Below, in pieces: positions 1 to 10,325 of a stretch of 64,000 nt of DNA (positions within the stretch are counted from its first letter, which is position 1; the number at the start of each line of letters is the position of its first letter). Source of the stretch: JACKBJ01 sp964549495 (lineage in GTDB: Bacteria; Chloroflexota; Anaerolineae; Epilineales; Epilineaceae); NCBI GenBank assembly GCA_964549495.1, contig CAZJWJ010000008.1, forward strand, positions 20,320-84,319. Direction: 5' to 3'. The translations under genes and the position numbers were made by a program. Below the pieces are notes generated by a model that was not told the DNA's origin, searched no databases, and saw nothing but the letters and a program-made list of their open reading frames with translations.

Positions 1-1099
1 CTTCGTCGGCCGACGCGTCGGCGCCGGCATCCGAGGACCCGCCGCCGGCATCGCCCGCACCCAGATCGAAGGTGATGCGGTATTCCGCTCCGGCTTCGGT
101 CAGCGGATTGCTGACCGTCACCAGGTAGTCGGCGTCCTGGGCCAGCAGGAAGACCGAACCCTCCGGCCGGCGCTCGGCGCGCATCGGGCGGCTGGCGGCG
201 TCGAAGACCATCACGTCCACCGCGCCCTCCGGGCTGCTCTCGACGTCCAGCGACAGCTCCTGGCCGGCCGCCGCGCTCAGGCGGTAGGTCAGGATGTCGC
301 CCAGCTCCAGCTGGCCGCGGCGTTCGGCGCGATCGGCGCCAGGCGCGAAGCGCACCGCCAGGGGCTGCATGTCGGGTTCGGCCCGATCGATGGACTCCGG
401 CGCGGCAGCGTCCGTATCACCGGGCGCGTCGGACTCGGCCCCATCGTCACCGACCTCGCCCTGACCGGTGATCCGGACCTCCAACTCGAAGTCGAGTTCG
501 GGCGCGCCCTCGACGGCGCGCAGCAGCAGGTCGTAGTCGCCCGATGCCGGCAGCCGGGTCTGCAAGCGGTTGCGCTCGGCCGGCTCGGCATCGGCGCTGG
601 TGGCCAACATCTCGCCGCCGCTCCGGTGGAGCTCTAGGTCGATCGACCCGGCGCTGACGCCCTGCAAGCGCAGGCTCACATCCTGTCCGGCGCGGGCCGC
701 GAAGCGGTAGCGAAGCTCCTGGCCACCGCCGGCCAGCCGATCGCTGACGATGCCGCCCTCGCTGCCGGATTCGAAGCCCAAGCGCGGGGCCGCCGGCAGC
801 GCCGGCGCCGCTTCGGCCTCGGCATCCGCCTCGTCGTCATCCTCGCCGGAGGTCGCGTCGCTCGCATCCTCGCCATCCGGGTCCGATCCGCCATCGCCCG
901 AATCGGTTTCGGCCGAATCCTCGCCATCGGCGGCATCGGGCGCCGCCGCGTCCTCATCCATCGGATCGGCCGCCTCCGCGTCCAGGGCCTCCAGCGCGGC
1001 CTCCTCGGCCGGCTCATCCGGGCCGGTACGGCAGCCCATCGCCAGCGCCAGGCACAGGGCAGCGCCCAGCATCATCCTCGACATCGCGCGCATGCGCAT
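1..1099 (-). CDS. Secreted lipoprotein with PPC-like beta domains (3' end outside window)
   Basis: The frame is open from an ATG at 1099 to the window edge, so the C-terminus is missing. A purine-rich Shine-Dalgarno tract (GGAGGAGAG) precedes the ATG. The N-terminus is a short basic segment plus a hydrophobic stretch ending in LALAMGC, a plausible lipobox, so it is probably a lipoprotein. Next comes a very acidic Asp/Glu/Ala/Gly linker of about 75 residues. At least two beta-rich segments follow, with the pattern GQELRYRF..AGQDVSLRL....YDLLL, which resembles bacterial pre-peptidase C-terminal (PPC) domains. Such domains are usually non-catalytic modules of exported proteins. It is the last gene seen of a minus-strand envelope cluster. 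The exact function is unknown. Confidence 0.72.
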   Translation of the reverse strand, partial: MRMRAMSRMMLGAALCLALAMGCRTGPDEPAEEAALEALDAEAADPMDEDAAAPDAADGEDSAETDSGDGGSDPDGEDASDATSGEDDDEADAEAEAAPALPAAPRLGFESGSEGGIVSDRLAGGGQELRYRFAARAGQDVSLRLQGVSAGSIDLELHRSGGEMLATSADAEPAERNRLQTRLPASGDYDLLLRAVEGAPELDFELEVRITGQGEVGDDGAESDAPGDTDAAAPESIDRAEPDMQPLAVRFAPGADRAERRGQLELGDILTYRLSAAAGQELSLDVESSPEGAVDVMVFDAASRPMRAERRPEGSVFLLAQDADYLVTVSNPLTEAGAEYRITFDLGAGDAGGGSSDAGADASADE

Positions 1100-1151
1100 C
1101 TCTCTCCTCCTCCCTCGAAACTGGCCTCGCGCGCGATCGCGCGGGCCCGGA

Positions 1152-2972
1152 TCAGCCGGACGACCGCAGGCTGGCCAGCTCCCGCTCCACCGTCGCCAAC
1201 TCCTCCTCGTCCAGGCCCTCGAGGCCGGAGGGGTCCGGACCCTCGTAGGGCTGGGTGCGCCGGGCCGCCAGCTCGCGCAGCGACAGGCCGCTGCGCTCGA
1301 AGAGCGCCCAGCTGCCGCCGCCGGCCCGATAGAGCGCCGAGATCACCTGCTGGTTGGTCAAGACCGGCGCCGGCGGTTCGGGCTCGATCTCGGGCAGCGT
1401 CACCGGCTCGACGGGCGCGCGGTCGATGTCCTGCCCTTCATCCTCGGGCCCGCCGCCCGCCGCATCCGAGGGACGCTCGCGAGCCTGCGCCACTGCGGCC
1501 ACGGAAGCCAGGTCCGGCAGCTCCGCCGCGGCGTCACCGGCGTCTTCGACCGGCTCGAGCGCCGGCAAGCGGGTCGGCTCGGCCACCAGCGGAGCATCTT
1601 CCGGCGAGCGGGGCAGGGTGACCTGGTAGTCGCCGGGCGGCAGCCATTCGTGGCCGCCGTAGCGCCGGCGCACCGCCTCGAGCAGCTCGGCCAAGCGCGG
1701 ACCGCCGTAGCCGCGGCCGCGCAAGACCTCCTCGGCATTGGGGATGTGGAAGGCGATGGTCTCCTCGACCGGCGCCGGGGGCATCTCGAGCGCCTCGGGC
1801 TCCGGCTCGACGACGTCTGGCTCGATGGCGTCCGGCTCGGCGACCTCCGGCTGGACTGGCTCCGGTTCGACGGGCTCCGGCTCGACGGGCTCCGGCTCGA
1901 CGACGTCCGGCTCGACCGGCTGGGGCTCGACCTCGGGGCTCTTGGCGACCTGGCCGGCCGCCTCCGCCATGGCTTCCGCCAAGGGGGAGGGGCTGATCTG
2001 GCGGGCATAGGTGGAGAAGTCGCGGAAGCTGCGCCAGGCCGGGCGGCGAGCGGCCTCCTCGGTGCTGCCGCCGCGGTAGAGGCCGGCGGCGGCGGTGGTC
2101 GAGCGGTCGAGATCGCGCAGGCCGGACCAGATGACCATGCGCACCGCCGGCTCGGCCGTCAGGCTGTCCAGGGCGGTCCAGAGATGGCTGGCCTGACGCT
2201 CCTCGCCCAGGCGCAGGGCGTCCCAGGCCAGGCCGGTTACCATCAGGGCCGGGGCCTCGGCGCCCGCTCCGGCCAGCTCGGCCAGACCCGCCCGCAGGCG
2301 GCTGGCGCGCTCGCGCAGGGCCGTGGCCAGGGCGGCCTCGGAGTCGGCGCCCTCCGGCAGGACCTCCAGCTGCAGGCCCAATTCGTCGAAGGGCGGCCGA
2401 TCCTCGGGCCAGAGCGACGCGGCCCGGGCCGCGCGCCAGGCGGCCCGGAGGTAGTCCAGGCCCTCGTCGGCATCCGTCGAACGCAGGGCACCGGAGACGA
2501 TGCGGGCACCCGGCTGGGCCTCGCGCAGGCTGGCGGCCAGGCTGGCCAGCAGCCCGGCCCAGCGCGCCGGCGCGATGCGGTAGGGGCTGCCGGCATTGGG
2601 CGCCGGCAGGATCTCCCAGGCCGCGACCCGCTCGCCGATGGCCTCCGCCAGACGCCGGGCGTTGCCGGCCATCTCCTCGGTCCAGGCCCGGGCCAGCGGT
2701 CCGGGCGGGCGATCGAGAAAGGCGCCCATGCCTTCGGGCGCGACGGTCAGATCGCTGTCGAGCAGGGCCAAGATGCGCATGCCCCGGGAGCGGAAGGCCT
2801 CGACCACCCGCTCCATCTCGGTCAGGAAGGCCTCGCCGGGTTCGACGTGGCCGTCCAGCCCGAAGCGCAGCCGCACCATGTCGGGACGCAGCTCGGCTGC
2901 CGCCTCTGCCAGGGGCTCGGCCTGGGTCGCCAGGCCCAGGTCCAGCCCGATCCGGTCGATCCGCGTGTCCAC
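1152..2972 (-). CDS. Glycosidase-like TIM-barrel protein with Pro-Glu linker and small C-terminal repeats
   Basis: The start is taken as GTG at 2972 because AAGGAGGT lies 5 nt upstream; an in-frame ATG at 3005 has no such site. The product is 606 aa. Roughly the first 300 residues look like a GH5/GH39-type (beta/alpha) barrel: 'DMVRLRFGLDG', 'RSRGMRILALLDSD', 'AWEILPAPNAG'. In active relatives the last motif is usually WEIWNEPN; here the Glu of NEP is missing, so catalysis is doubtful. A repetitive Glu-Pro-Val linker follows. Two short related segments end the protein (near 'NAEEVLRGRGYGG' and 'TNQQVISALYRAGG'), of a type seen as small repeats in envelope proteins. It has no clear signal peptide from this start. 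Confidence 0.7.
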   Translation of the reverse strand: MDTRIDRIGLDLGLATQAEPLAEAAAELRPDMVRLRFGLDGHVEPGEAFLTEMERVVEAFRSRGMRILALLDSDLTVAPEGMGAFLDRPPGPLARAWTEEMAGNARRLAEAIGERVAAWEILPAPNAGSPYRIAPARWAGLLASLAASLREAQPGARIVSGALRSTDADEGLDYLRAAWRAARAASLWPEDRPPFDELGLQLEVLPEGADSEAALATALRERASRLRAGLAELAGAGAEAPALMVTGLAWDALRLGEERQASHLWTALDSLTAEPAVRMVIWSGLRDLDRSTTAAAGLYRGGSTEEAARRPAWRSFRDFSTYARQISPSPLAEAMAEAAGQVAKSPEVEPQPVEPDVVEPEPVEPEPVEPEPVQPEVAEPDAIEPDVVEPEPEALEMPPAPVEETIAFHIPNAEEVLRGRGYGGPRLAELLEAVRRRYGGHEWLPPGDYQVTLPRSPEDAPLVAEPTRLPALEPVEDAGDAAAELPDLASVAAVAQARERPSDAAGGGPEDEGQDIDRAPVEPVTLPEIEPEPPAPVLTNQQVISALYRAGGGSWALFERSGLSLRELAARRTQPYEGPDPSGLEGLDEEELATVERELASLRSSG

Positions 2973-3058
2973 GCCGCACCTCCTTGGCCGTGGGCCTCTA
3001 GTCATCGATGTGTCGAAATGGAGATCGAAAGACCGACCTTCGGATCGGTCCGACCGGC

Positions 3059-3964
3059 TCAGACCAGGCGGGTCAGCACGATGAGCAGGGCCACCTGCAC
3101 CAAGGTGGCGCCGATCAAGAGCAGGTTGGCGCCCAGCCGGGCGCGGGTATGCACCAGGGCGGCCAGGACGATGTCCAGGAACAGGGCCGCCAGGCTGATC
3201 ATCGGCAAGCGCCAGACCGTTGCCAGCGGCTGGGCCGGCCCGCGCACGATGGCGTCCAGCGCCGCGTCGTATCGATATTGGACCACCACCCGCTCGGGCA
3301 GGGAAGGAGTTTGCCATGCGATCCAGGCGAAGGCCAGCGCGTTGAGGATCAGGGCCACCGCCAGGGCGCGCAAGGCCAGCGGATCGCTCCAGATGCTCAG
3401 CCGGGCCCAGCGCGGTCGCTCGGTGCCCTGCTCCCAATGCCGCGCCACGCCCATCGCCCGCCGGCGCTCCAATTCGGCCGCGAAGGCCTTGGGCTCGGCC
3501 GGCGAGATGGCGTAGACCAAGGAGGAGGTGATCACCAAGAGCTGCTCCTCGGGCGGCAGGGTGGCGTAAGCCAGGGTCTGGCGCCCGCCCTCCTCGGTAT
3601 CGATGTAGGTCCGGCCCACCTGGTGCCCGGGCCAGCGCAGTCCGCGCAAGGGGGCGGCGTAGGCGCGGCCAGCCGAGAGCCCGCGGATCTCGGCCATGGG
3701 CAGCACCTGGCGGCTGGCGGCCCAGCGGATGATCAGGCCATCCCGGCTCAATTCGTAGCGCAGGCTGAAGTAGCCCCAGGTCCAGTAGGCCAAGAGCAGC
3801 AGCAGGGGCAGGACCGACAAGGCCGCCAGACCGAGCAGGGCCCCGCGCGGGCTGGGGCCGGCCAGGCGCATGGCCCAGATCAGGGCGCCCAGCAGGGCCA
3901 GGGCTCCCAGGCACAGGCCCAGGCCGATCCATCTGCCCCGCGAGGGGCTGGCTTCGAAGCTCAT
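3059..3964 (-). CDS. Multi-pass membrane protein with PH-like middle segment
   Basis: A 301-aa protein. Two hydrophobic helices lie near the N-terminus (about residues 12-32 and 42-62). A soluble beta-rich segment follows (about 68-160, with 'YELSRDGLIIRWAASRQ' and 'LPMAEIRGL'), resembling bacterial PH-like domains that sit behind a membrane hairpin. Three or four further hydrophobic helices occupy the C-terminal third, including 'YRYDAALDAIVRG', similar to DUF1648-type proteins. It lies 19 bp downstream of the EpsI gene on the same strand, so it is probably co-transcribed. No enzymatic motif is seen. Confidence 0.72.
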   Translation of the reverse strand: MSFEASPSRGRWIGLGLCLGALALLGALIWAMRLAGPSPRGALLGLAALSVLPLLLLLAYWTWGYFSLRYELSRDGLIIRWAASRQVLPMAEIRGLSAGRAYAAPLRGLRWPGHQVGRTYIDTEEGGRQTLAYATLPPEEQLLVITSSLVYAISPAEPKAFAAELERRRAMGVARHWEQGTERPRWARLSIWSDPLALRALAVALILNALAFAWIAWQTPSLPERVVVQYRYDAALDAIVRGPAQPLATVWRLPMISLAALFLDIVLAALVHTRARLGANLLLIGATLVQVALLIVLTRLV

Positions 3965-3983
3965 CGCGGCCTCGAGACCCCCA

Positions 3984-4790
3984 TCAGAAGTGGCTCCAGG
4001 CCAAGGTCTGCGGGAAGATCCGGGCCACGAAGTCCTCGGTCAGCATGGCCAGCGTCTGCTGGCTGTCGCGGCGGACGGGCGCCGCGATGCGGATCGAGAG
4101 CACGCCGCGCTCGGCTGCGCGGGCCGGCGTGTCCCAGACGTAGAAGTAGAGGAAGACCATCTGGCCATCCTGGCCGCTGGCGAAGCCCAGGTTGATCGGC
4201 AGTGGGCGCGGGCCGGCCAGCTCCACCTGGGCCAGGTCGAAGTCCTCGATCTCCCAACCGCCCAGGGGGTAGCAGAGGTCGGGCGTATGCTCGAAGAGGT
4301 GGAAGCTCTTGTCGCCCCGGCTGCCGAAGGCCGAGAGCCAGACGATCTCGCCATCGTCGCGCCGGTAGGTGCGCTCGATCTTGACGTCGGGGTCGCGGAA
4401 CCAGACGTCGACCTCCGGATCGCCCGGTCGGTCCTCGCCGCGCCAGTCGCCGATCTGCATCGGCAGGCCGGCCGGCAGCGCATCCAGGGCCAGCTGGAAG
4501 GGCGAGGTGACCGCCACCTCGTGCGGCGTGCGGCCGTACCAGCCCTCCACGTCGACCCAGACCACCGAGCCTGCCTCGGGCGCCTCGGGAATCTCCGGCT
4601 CGCCCTCGCGGTTCAGGGCGGCCCAGAGCCCCAGGCCCAGGATGAGGCCCGCCAGGCCCAGGCGGATCCAGGCGCGCCGCTGGGATGGCTCGCGGTCCGC
4701 GCGGGCCACCGCGTCCAGCTGCTCGGCGGCCGACTCGAGCGCGGCCGACTCGAGCGCGACCGGGCTCTCGGTCCGGGGATCAGAGCCCAT
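3984..4790 (-). CDS. EpsI-family exosortase-associated protein
   Basis: A 268-aa protein with one N-terminal transmembrane helix (about residues 43-62) and an extracytoplasmic domain. The motif set is that of EpsI (DUF3485): 'IGDWRGED', 'ERTYRRDDGEIVWL', 'DKSFHLFEHTPDLCYPLGGWEI'. EpsI proteins accompany or are fused to exosortases and take part in exopolysaccharide or sorting pathways. The start overlaps the end of the exosortase gene by 11 bp, which suggests translational coupling and a shared role. Confidence 0.83.
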   Translation of the reverse strand: MGSDPRTESPVALESAALESAAEQLDAVARADREPSQRRAWIRLGLAGLILGLGLWAALNREGEPEIPEAPEAGSVVWVDVEGWYGRTPHEVAVTSPFQLALDALPAGLPMQIGDWRGEDRPGDPEVDVWFRDPDVKIERTYRRDDGEIVWLSAFGSRGDKSFHLFEHTPDLCYPLGGWEIEDFDLAQVELAGPRPLPINLGFASGQDGQMVFLYFYVWDTPARAAERGVLSIRIAAPVRRDSQQTLAMLTEDFVARIFPQTLAWSHF

Positions 4791-5652
4791 CGGGCGCCCT
4801 CGTCACCAGGCTGGCCAGGCCCAGCATGACCAGCAGGGCCAGGCCGAAGAAGATCGGGCTGGAGGGCCCGTGGAAGAAGGCCAGGGCGCGATCGGCGCCC
4901 AGGCTGTGGGCCGCCCAGAGCAGGCCCAGCAGGCGCGCGCCGTTGGCCAAGAGGGCCAGCGGGACGGCTAGGGCCACCAGGGCCAGGCGCGCCAGGCGCA
5001 GGCCGGGCATCAGGCCGGCCACCACCACCGCCAGGCTGAAGAGGGCCATCATCGAGCGCAGGCCGCTGCAGGGCGCGCCGACCACGAAGGCACCGTCGGC
5101 CACGCTGAGCTGGGCACCGGCCAGCTGCACCGGGATGCCCAGGACCAGGGCCGTGCCGGCGGTGGCCTTGGCCGCGCCGGCCGCCAGGGGCGGCGCCAGA
5201 TGCTCGACGAAGGGCAGCGGCACGGCCAGGGCCAAGAGCAGCATCGGGAAGGCCGCGCCGCGCAGGGCCGGGCGGCCGCCGGAGAGCATCAGCGCGCCGG
5301 CCAAGAGCGGGATCAAGGCCAGGGCAGAGACCGGCCAGGCCTCCCAGCGCAGCGCGGCCAGGTGGATGCCGACCGCGCCGGCCAGCAAGGCCAGGCCCCA
5401 GTCGCTGCCATCGGCCGCGCGCAGGCGCTCGCGCCGATGCCAGAGCAGGGCCGCCGCCAGGAGCGGCAGGATGGGCCCGTGCGAGTAGTAGGGATGGACC
5501 TGCCAGGTGCGCAGCAGCCAGCCGAGGGTCGGCTCGAAGAGCAGGAGCGCCAGAACCAGCACGACCAGGCGCCCGACCGCCTCCGGGGAGGGCGGTGCGG
5601 GCGCTGGCTTGGGTCGGACGCCTCGCGGCGCCGATCGAGGGTCTGGTCGCAT
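4780..5652 (-). CDS. Exosortase/archaeosortase family integral membrane protease-transpeptidase
   Basis: About 290 aa with eight or so transmembrane helices. It has the family signatures: 'YYSHGPILPLLAAALLW', 'VGAPCSGLRSMMALFSL' (catalytic Cys), 'NGARLLGL' (Arg) and 'FFHGPSSPIFF' (His). Exosortases recognise C-terminal sorting tails of exported proteins and usually act with EPS synthesis. The start is set at ATG 5652 because a longer frame would run 55 nt into ilvE. The partner EpsI overlaps its 3' end. No PEP-CTERM-type substrate is visible in the window, so the substrate is unknown. Confidence 0.85.
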   Translation of the reverse strand: MRPDPRSAPRGVRPKPAPAPPSPEAVGRLVVLVLALLLFEPTLGWLLRTWQVHPYYSHGPILPLLAAALLWHRRERLRAADGSDWGLALLAGAVGIHLAALRWEAWPVSALALIPLLAGALMLSGGRPALRGAAFPMLLLALAVPLPFVEHLAPPLAAGAAKATAGTALVLGIPVQLAGAQLSVADGAFVVGAPCSGLRSMMALFSLAVVVAGLMPGLRLARLALVALAVPLALLANGARLLGLLWAAHSLGADRALAFFHGPSSPIFFGLALLVMLGLASLVTRAPDGL

Positions 5653-5678
5653 GCCGGACCGGATCTCCGGGCGGGGGA

Positions 5679-6629
5679 TCAGTCGCCGGCCGGAACGCCG
5701 GCGACGGCCTTTTCGTAGACCGGCGTGCACCACTGGCGATAGGCGGGCACGCGGCCGCGGACCACGTCGAAGTAGAGGTCGCGCAGGCGCTCGACCACCG
5801 GCCCCATGCGCCCAGTGCCGACCTTGCGGCGGTCGACCTCGACGATGGAGGCGATCTGGACGCCGGTGCCGGTGAAGAAGACCTCGTCGGCCACGAAGAG
5901 CTCCGAGCGGTCGATCTTGCGCTCCTCGGTGGGCAGGCCCAGCTCGTCCTCGCAGAGCTGCAGGACCACCTCGCGGGTAATGCCCTCCAGGATGTTCTCG
6001 CTGACCGGCGGCGTGACCACCTTGCCGTGGCGCACGATGAAGAGATTCTCGGCGCTGCCCTCCGAGACGTGGCCGTCCTGGGTCAGGACGATGGCCTCGT
6101 CGAAGCCGTTGAGCACGGCCTCGGTCTTCGAGAAGGCGCTGTTGATGTAGGCGCCGGTGATCTTGGCCCGCGCCGGCACGGCGTTGTCGTCGATCCGGCG
6201 CCAGGACGAGGTATGCACCCGGGCGCCCTCCTCGGCGTTGACGTAGCGGCCGAAGGGCGTGGCGAAGATGGTCACGGCATTGGTCATGTCGTGCAGCTTG
6301 ACGCCGATGATCTCGTCGGCCTTGTAGGCCAAGGGGCGGATGTAGGTGTCCTGCTGGAAGCCCTCGCGGCGAAGGAGCTCCAGGGTGATCTCCGAGAGCT
6401 CCTCGGCGCTCTGCGGCAACTCGATCATCAGGATGCGGCAGGAGCGCAGGAAGCGTTCGTAATGCTCGTGGAGCTTGAAGACGAGCATCTGCTCCTCTTC
6501 TTCGTTCCAGTAGCCACGGATGCCCTCGAAACAGCCGGTGCCGTAGTTGAGGGCATGCGTGCGGACGCTGATCTTGGCGTCCTCCACCGGGACGATCTCA
6601 CCACCGAAGTAGGCGTACTTACCGATCAT
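5679..6629 (-). CDS. ilvE: Branched-chain amino acid aminotransferase
   Basis: A 316-aa fold-type IV PLP aminotransferase that interconverts branched-chain amino acids and their 2-oxo acids (last step of Ile/Leu/Val synthesis). Visible hallmarks are 'ALNYGTGCFEGIRGYW' near the N-terminus, the PLP lysine in 'RAKITGAYINSAFSKTEA', 'GHVSEGSAENLFIV', and 'EVFFTGTGVQI' near the C-terminus. The length is typical. AGGGAGATC precedes the ATG. It lies directly upstream of the exosortase gene on the same strand with a 26-bp gap, so cotranscription is possible but not implied functionally. Confidence 0.95.
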   Translation of the reverse strand: MIGKYAYFGGEIVPVEDAKISVRTHALNYGTGCFEGIRGYWNEEEEQMLVFKLHEHYERFLRSCRILMIELPQSAEELSEITLELLRREGFQQDTYIRPLAYKADEIIGVKLHDMTNAVTIFATPFGRYVNAEEGARVHTSSWRRIDDNAVPARAKITGAYINSAFSKTEAVLNGFDEAIVLTQDGHVSEGSAENLFIVRHGKVVTPPVSENILEGITREVVLQLCEDELGLPTEERKIDRSELFVADEVFFTGTGVQIASIVEVDRRKVGTGRMGPVVERLRDLYFDVVRGRVPAYRQWCTPVYEKAVAGVPAGD

Positions 6630-6650
6630 GATCTCCCTTTCCTGTGCTCG

Positions 6651-6992
6651 CTAGCTGAGGTCGGATGAGACGGAACGCGAGGCTCGAGCCTCTTCGGCGC
6701 AGTGCTGGCAGCCGCGCATCGGATCCTCGATGGGCGTATCGTGCTTGCTGCACCGGGCGTGTAGATCCAGGGTCTTGAGCAAGCCGAAGCGCTTGCGGAT
6801 GCGCAGGTCGAGCCTGAGGTGAGGCGAACCGTTGGCGCGCAGAACGGACGGAACGGGGCACTTGCCGCAGATGTCGGGCGTCCAGGGCAGCGACTCGCGA
6901 TCGCGCTCGATGAGGCGGCATTCCTGGGTCTGGCGACCGCGGTTGAAGTCCTCGTAGTAGTACCGGCATTCTTCGCCGGCCGGGGTGCGCAT
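6651..6992 (-). CDS. Small Cys-rich conserved hypothetical protein
   Basis: A 113-aa protein with paired cysteines: GEEC near residue 9, QEC near 25, ICGKCP at about 42-46, ARC near 81 and GCQHC at about 94-98. The spacing suggests one or two zinc sites. It contains many charged and aromatic residues, no transmembrane segment and no signal. It ends 21 bp before ilvE on the same strand. I recognise the style as a small metal-binding hypothetical but not a named family; the function is unknown. Confidence 0.65.
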   Translation of the reverse strand: MRTPAGEECRYYYEDFNRGRQTQECRLIERDRESLPWTPDICGKCPVPSVLRANGSPHLRLDLRIRKRFGLLKTLDLHARCSKHDTPIEDPMRGCQHCAEEARASRSVSSDLS

Positions 6993-7082
6993 TCGCGACG
7001 GCTCCTAGGGCCTGAAGGGCTGGGCTGCCCAGCCTCAAGCATAGCGGCGTGGTCGGGTCGCTACAAGAGCGCTTTGCGCCGA

Positions 7083-7472
7083 TCAGCGCAGCGACAAGAG
7101 CCATCGGTTGAGCGTTTCGCGGGCCGCCGGCAGGCATTGCATGGCCGCCCAGTCGCCCACCAGCGAGGCTGCCGATTGGCGCTCCCAGAGCGCGCGGAAG
7201 GGATCGGCGTCGAGCGGCCGGCCGGCCGCCTCGACCCCCTCCCGATAGGGCTCCAGATCGGCCTCGTAGCCTGGGTAGCGTTCCTCCATCCAAGCCCGGA
7301 TCGCCGCCAGCTCGCGCTCGTCCTCGTCGCTGGCCCGGCCGGCGCGGTAGACCCCGATGACCAAGAGCTCGAGCCGGTCCCAGACCTCGACGAAGGCATC
7401 GGCCCGGTCGCGATCCACACCGGAACCCAGCCGGCCGCGCAGGAAGCGCGTGAAGGGGTTGGAGCTGGGCAC
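7083..7472 (-). CDS. Hypothetical alpha-helical protein
   Basis: The start is placed at GTG 7472, preceded by GGAGAGGT; the frame stays open further upstream, but that part lies in the divergent intergenic region and looks non-coding. The 129-aa product is acidic and mostly helical, with 'DAFVEVWDRLELLVIGVYRAG' and 'RAWMEERYPGYEADLEPYRE'. No catalytic motif, signal or membrane segment is seen. The neighbour is a divergently transcribed small membrane protein. Confidence 0.55.
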   Translation of the reverse strand: MPSSNPFTRFLRGRLGSGVDRDRADAFVEVWDRLELLVIGVYRAGRASDEDERELAAIRAWMEERYPGYEADLEPYREGVEAAGRPLDADPFRALWERQSAASLVGDWAAMQCLPAARETLNRWLLSLR

Positions 7473-7476
7473 GTCG

Positions 7477-7505
7477 TTGACCTCTCCTACCTGGCGGGCT
7501 ACCCT
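7477..7505 (+). promoter_or_regulatory. Possible sigma70-type promoter for the holin-like gene
   Basis: TTGACC at 7477-7482 and TACCCT at 7500-7505 are separated by 17 nt and point toward the gene starting at 7627. The -10 match is weak (3/6), so this is a suggestion only. Confidence 0.25.
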
Positions 7506-7626
7506 GGATCGGTCCGATCTCGGCGCCCGGCATCTCCGACCGCCGAGCAACCCGATTCTACACGCCCGGACGCCCGACTCCGCATCGAGCGACCCGATCC
7601 CCGCTCCAAGCGAAAGGAAAGCTCCC

Positions 7627-7998
7627 GTGAACCTGCTCATCCGCTGGGTGGTGGCCGCCATCTCGCTCTTCGCGGCCGACTGGCTGATCGACGGCATCTC
7701 GATCAGCGCCACCGGCAACGACCGCTGGCTGGTCTACGCCGGCATGGCCGTCGTCCTCTGGATCGTCAGCCTCCTGGTCAAGCCCATCCTGACCCTGCTC
7801 ACCTGCCCCATCCAGATCCTCACCCTGGGCCTCTTCTCGCTGGTCGTCAACGCCATCGCCTTCTGGCTGGCCAGCCTGGTGGCCCAGGAGCTGGATATCG
7901 GCTTCTTCGTCGACGGCTTCGTGGCCGCCTTCCTGGGCGCCCTGGTGGTCAGCATCATCTCGACCGTCCTGAATCAGGCGCTGATCGACGAAGGTTAG
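7627..7998 (+). CDS. Phage-holin-like (4-TMS superfamily IV) membrane protein
   Basis: A 123-aa protein starting at GTG 7627 behind AAAGGA. It has four hydrophobic helices and the family pattern: 'LIRWVVAAISLFAADWLIDGI', 'WIVSLLVKPILTLLTCPIQ', 'LTLGLFSLVVNAIAFWLAS' and a final helix with 'VVSIISTVLN'. Chromosomal members of this family (YvlD-like) are common in bacteria and are not evidence of a prophage. The gene stands alone and converges on groEL. Confidence 0.85.
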   Translation: MNLLIRWVVAAISLFAADWLIDGISISATGNDRWLVYAGMAVVLWIVSLLVKPILTLLTCPIQILTLGLFSLVVNAIAFWLASLVAQELDIGFFVDGFVAAFLGALVVSIISTVLNQALIDEG

Positions 7999-8058
7999 GG
8001 GCTCTTCGCCTGGAGCAGCCTCCACTCCGAGAGCGATCAACCCGAGCGAGACGAAGAC

Positions 8059-8091
8059 GAGCGCGGGGCCCCGTCTCGGGACCCCGCGCTC
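8059..8091. terminator. Hairpin terminator between convergent genes
   Basis: A 10-bp perfect outer stem (GAGCGCGGGG / CCCCGCGCTC) with an inner GC extension sits between the holin-like gene and the 3' end of groEL. It could terminate transcription from both sides; no long T tract follows. Confidence 0.6.
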
Positions 8092-8161
8092 TCGACGTCT
8101 GGGATGTCCTGCGACGCGACGAGCCGAGCGAAGCCCGGCTCACCGGTCGGGATTCACCGGC

Positions 8162-9790
<1,629 letters not shown>

Positions 9791-9915
9791 GGTGGTTCAT
9801 TCCTCCCGAAAGTGGTGTTGGATCCGGCCGGGGCCGGGCTGTTGGTCGGTGGATCCGGGCTCGGCCCGGACGATCCCAGTCGGCGATCTCGCCGACTTCG
9901 ACGATCTCGGCCGGA

Positions 9916-10221
9916 CTACTTGGCGATCTTGGCCAGGATGTCCTTCTCGCTCAAGATGAGGACCTTCTTGCCGTCGATCTTGAACTCGCTGCCGGAGCCG
10001 GCGTACTTGGAGTAGACGACGACGTCACCGGCGGCGACGTCCATCGCGATCCGGTCGCCGTCCTCGTCGCGCGGTCCGGGGCCGACGGCCAGGACGGTGC
10101 CGCGCTGCGGCTTCTCCTTGGCCGACTCGGGCAGGACGATGCCGCTGGCGGTGGTCTCCTCCTCCTCGATCGGCTCGACGATGATGCGGTCCCCCATGGG
10201 GATCAGGTTGATGTCTGCCAT
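9916..10221 (-). CDS. groS: Co-chaperonin GroES
   Basis: A 101-aa co-chaperonin cap for GroEL. It has 'PMGDRIIVEPIEEEETTASGI' motifs at the N-terminus, with the mobile loop region around 'TTASGIVLPESAKEKPQRG', and the later 'GDVVVYSKYAGSEFK'-type strand. The start ATG 10221 has AAGGAGCT upstream. It is the first gene of the groESL operon, about 105 bp downstream of the CIRCE/promoter element. Confidence 0.97.
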   Translation of the reverse strand: MADINLIPMGDRIIVEPIEEEETTASGIVLPESAKEKPQRGTVLAVGPGPRDEDGDRIAMDVAAGDVVVYSKYAGSGSEFKIDGKKVLILSEKDILAKIAK

Positions 10222-10325
10222 CGCTTCCAAAGCTCCTTGCGCTCGCGTCTGGCGCCGTCCGGAGGGCTTGCCGGCCCGGCGATTTCTCGTGACGATGCGC
10301 GCTCGATTCCGAACGCGCGGGCCGC

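Noticed and set aside
750..4829. Very long plus-strand open frames opposite the envelope genes at the window start
   Set aside because: They are antisense to genes with clear family motifs, are rich in Arg/Gly/Gln/Pro and show no domain; typical high-GC shadow frames.
7627..7998. Holin-like gene as evidence of a prophage
   Set aside because: This four-helix family is widespread on chromosomes and no other phage genes are nearby.
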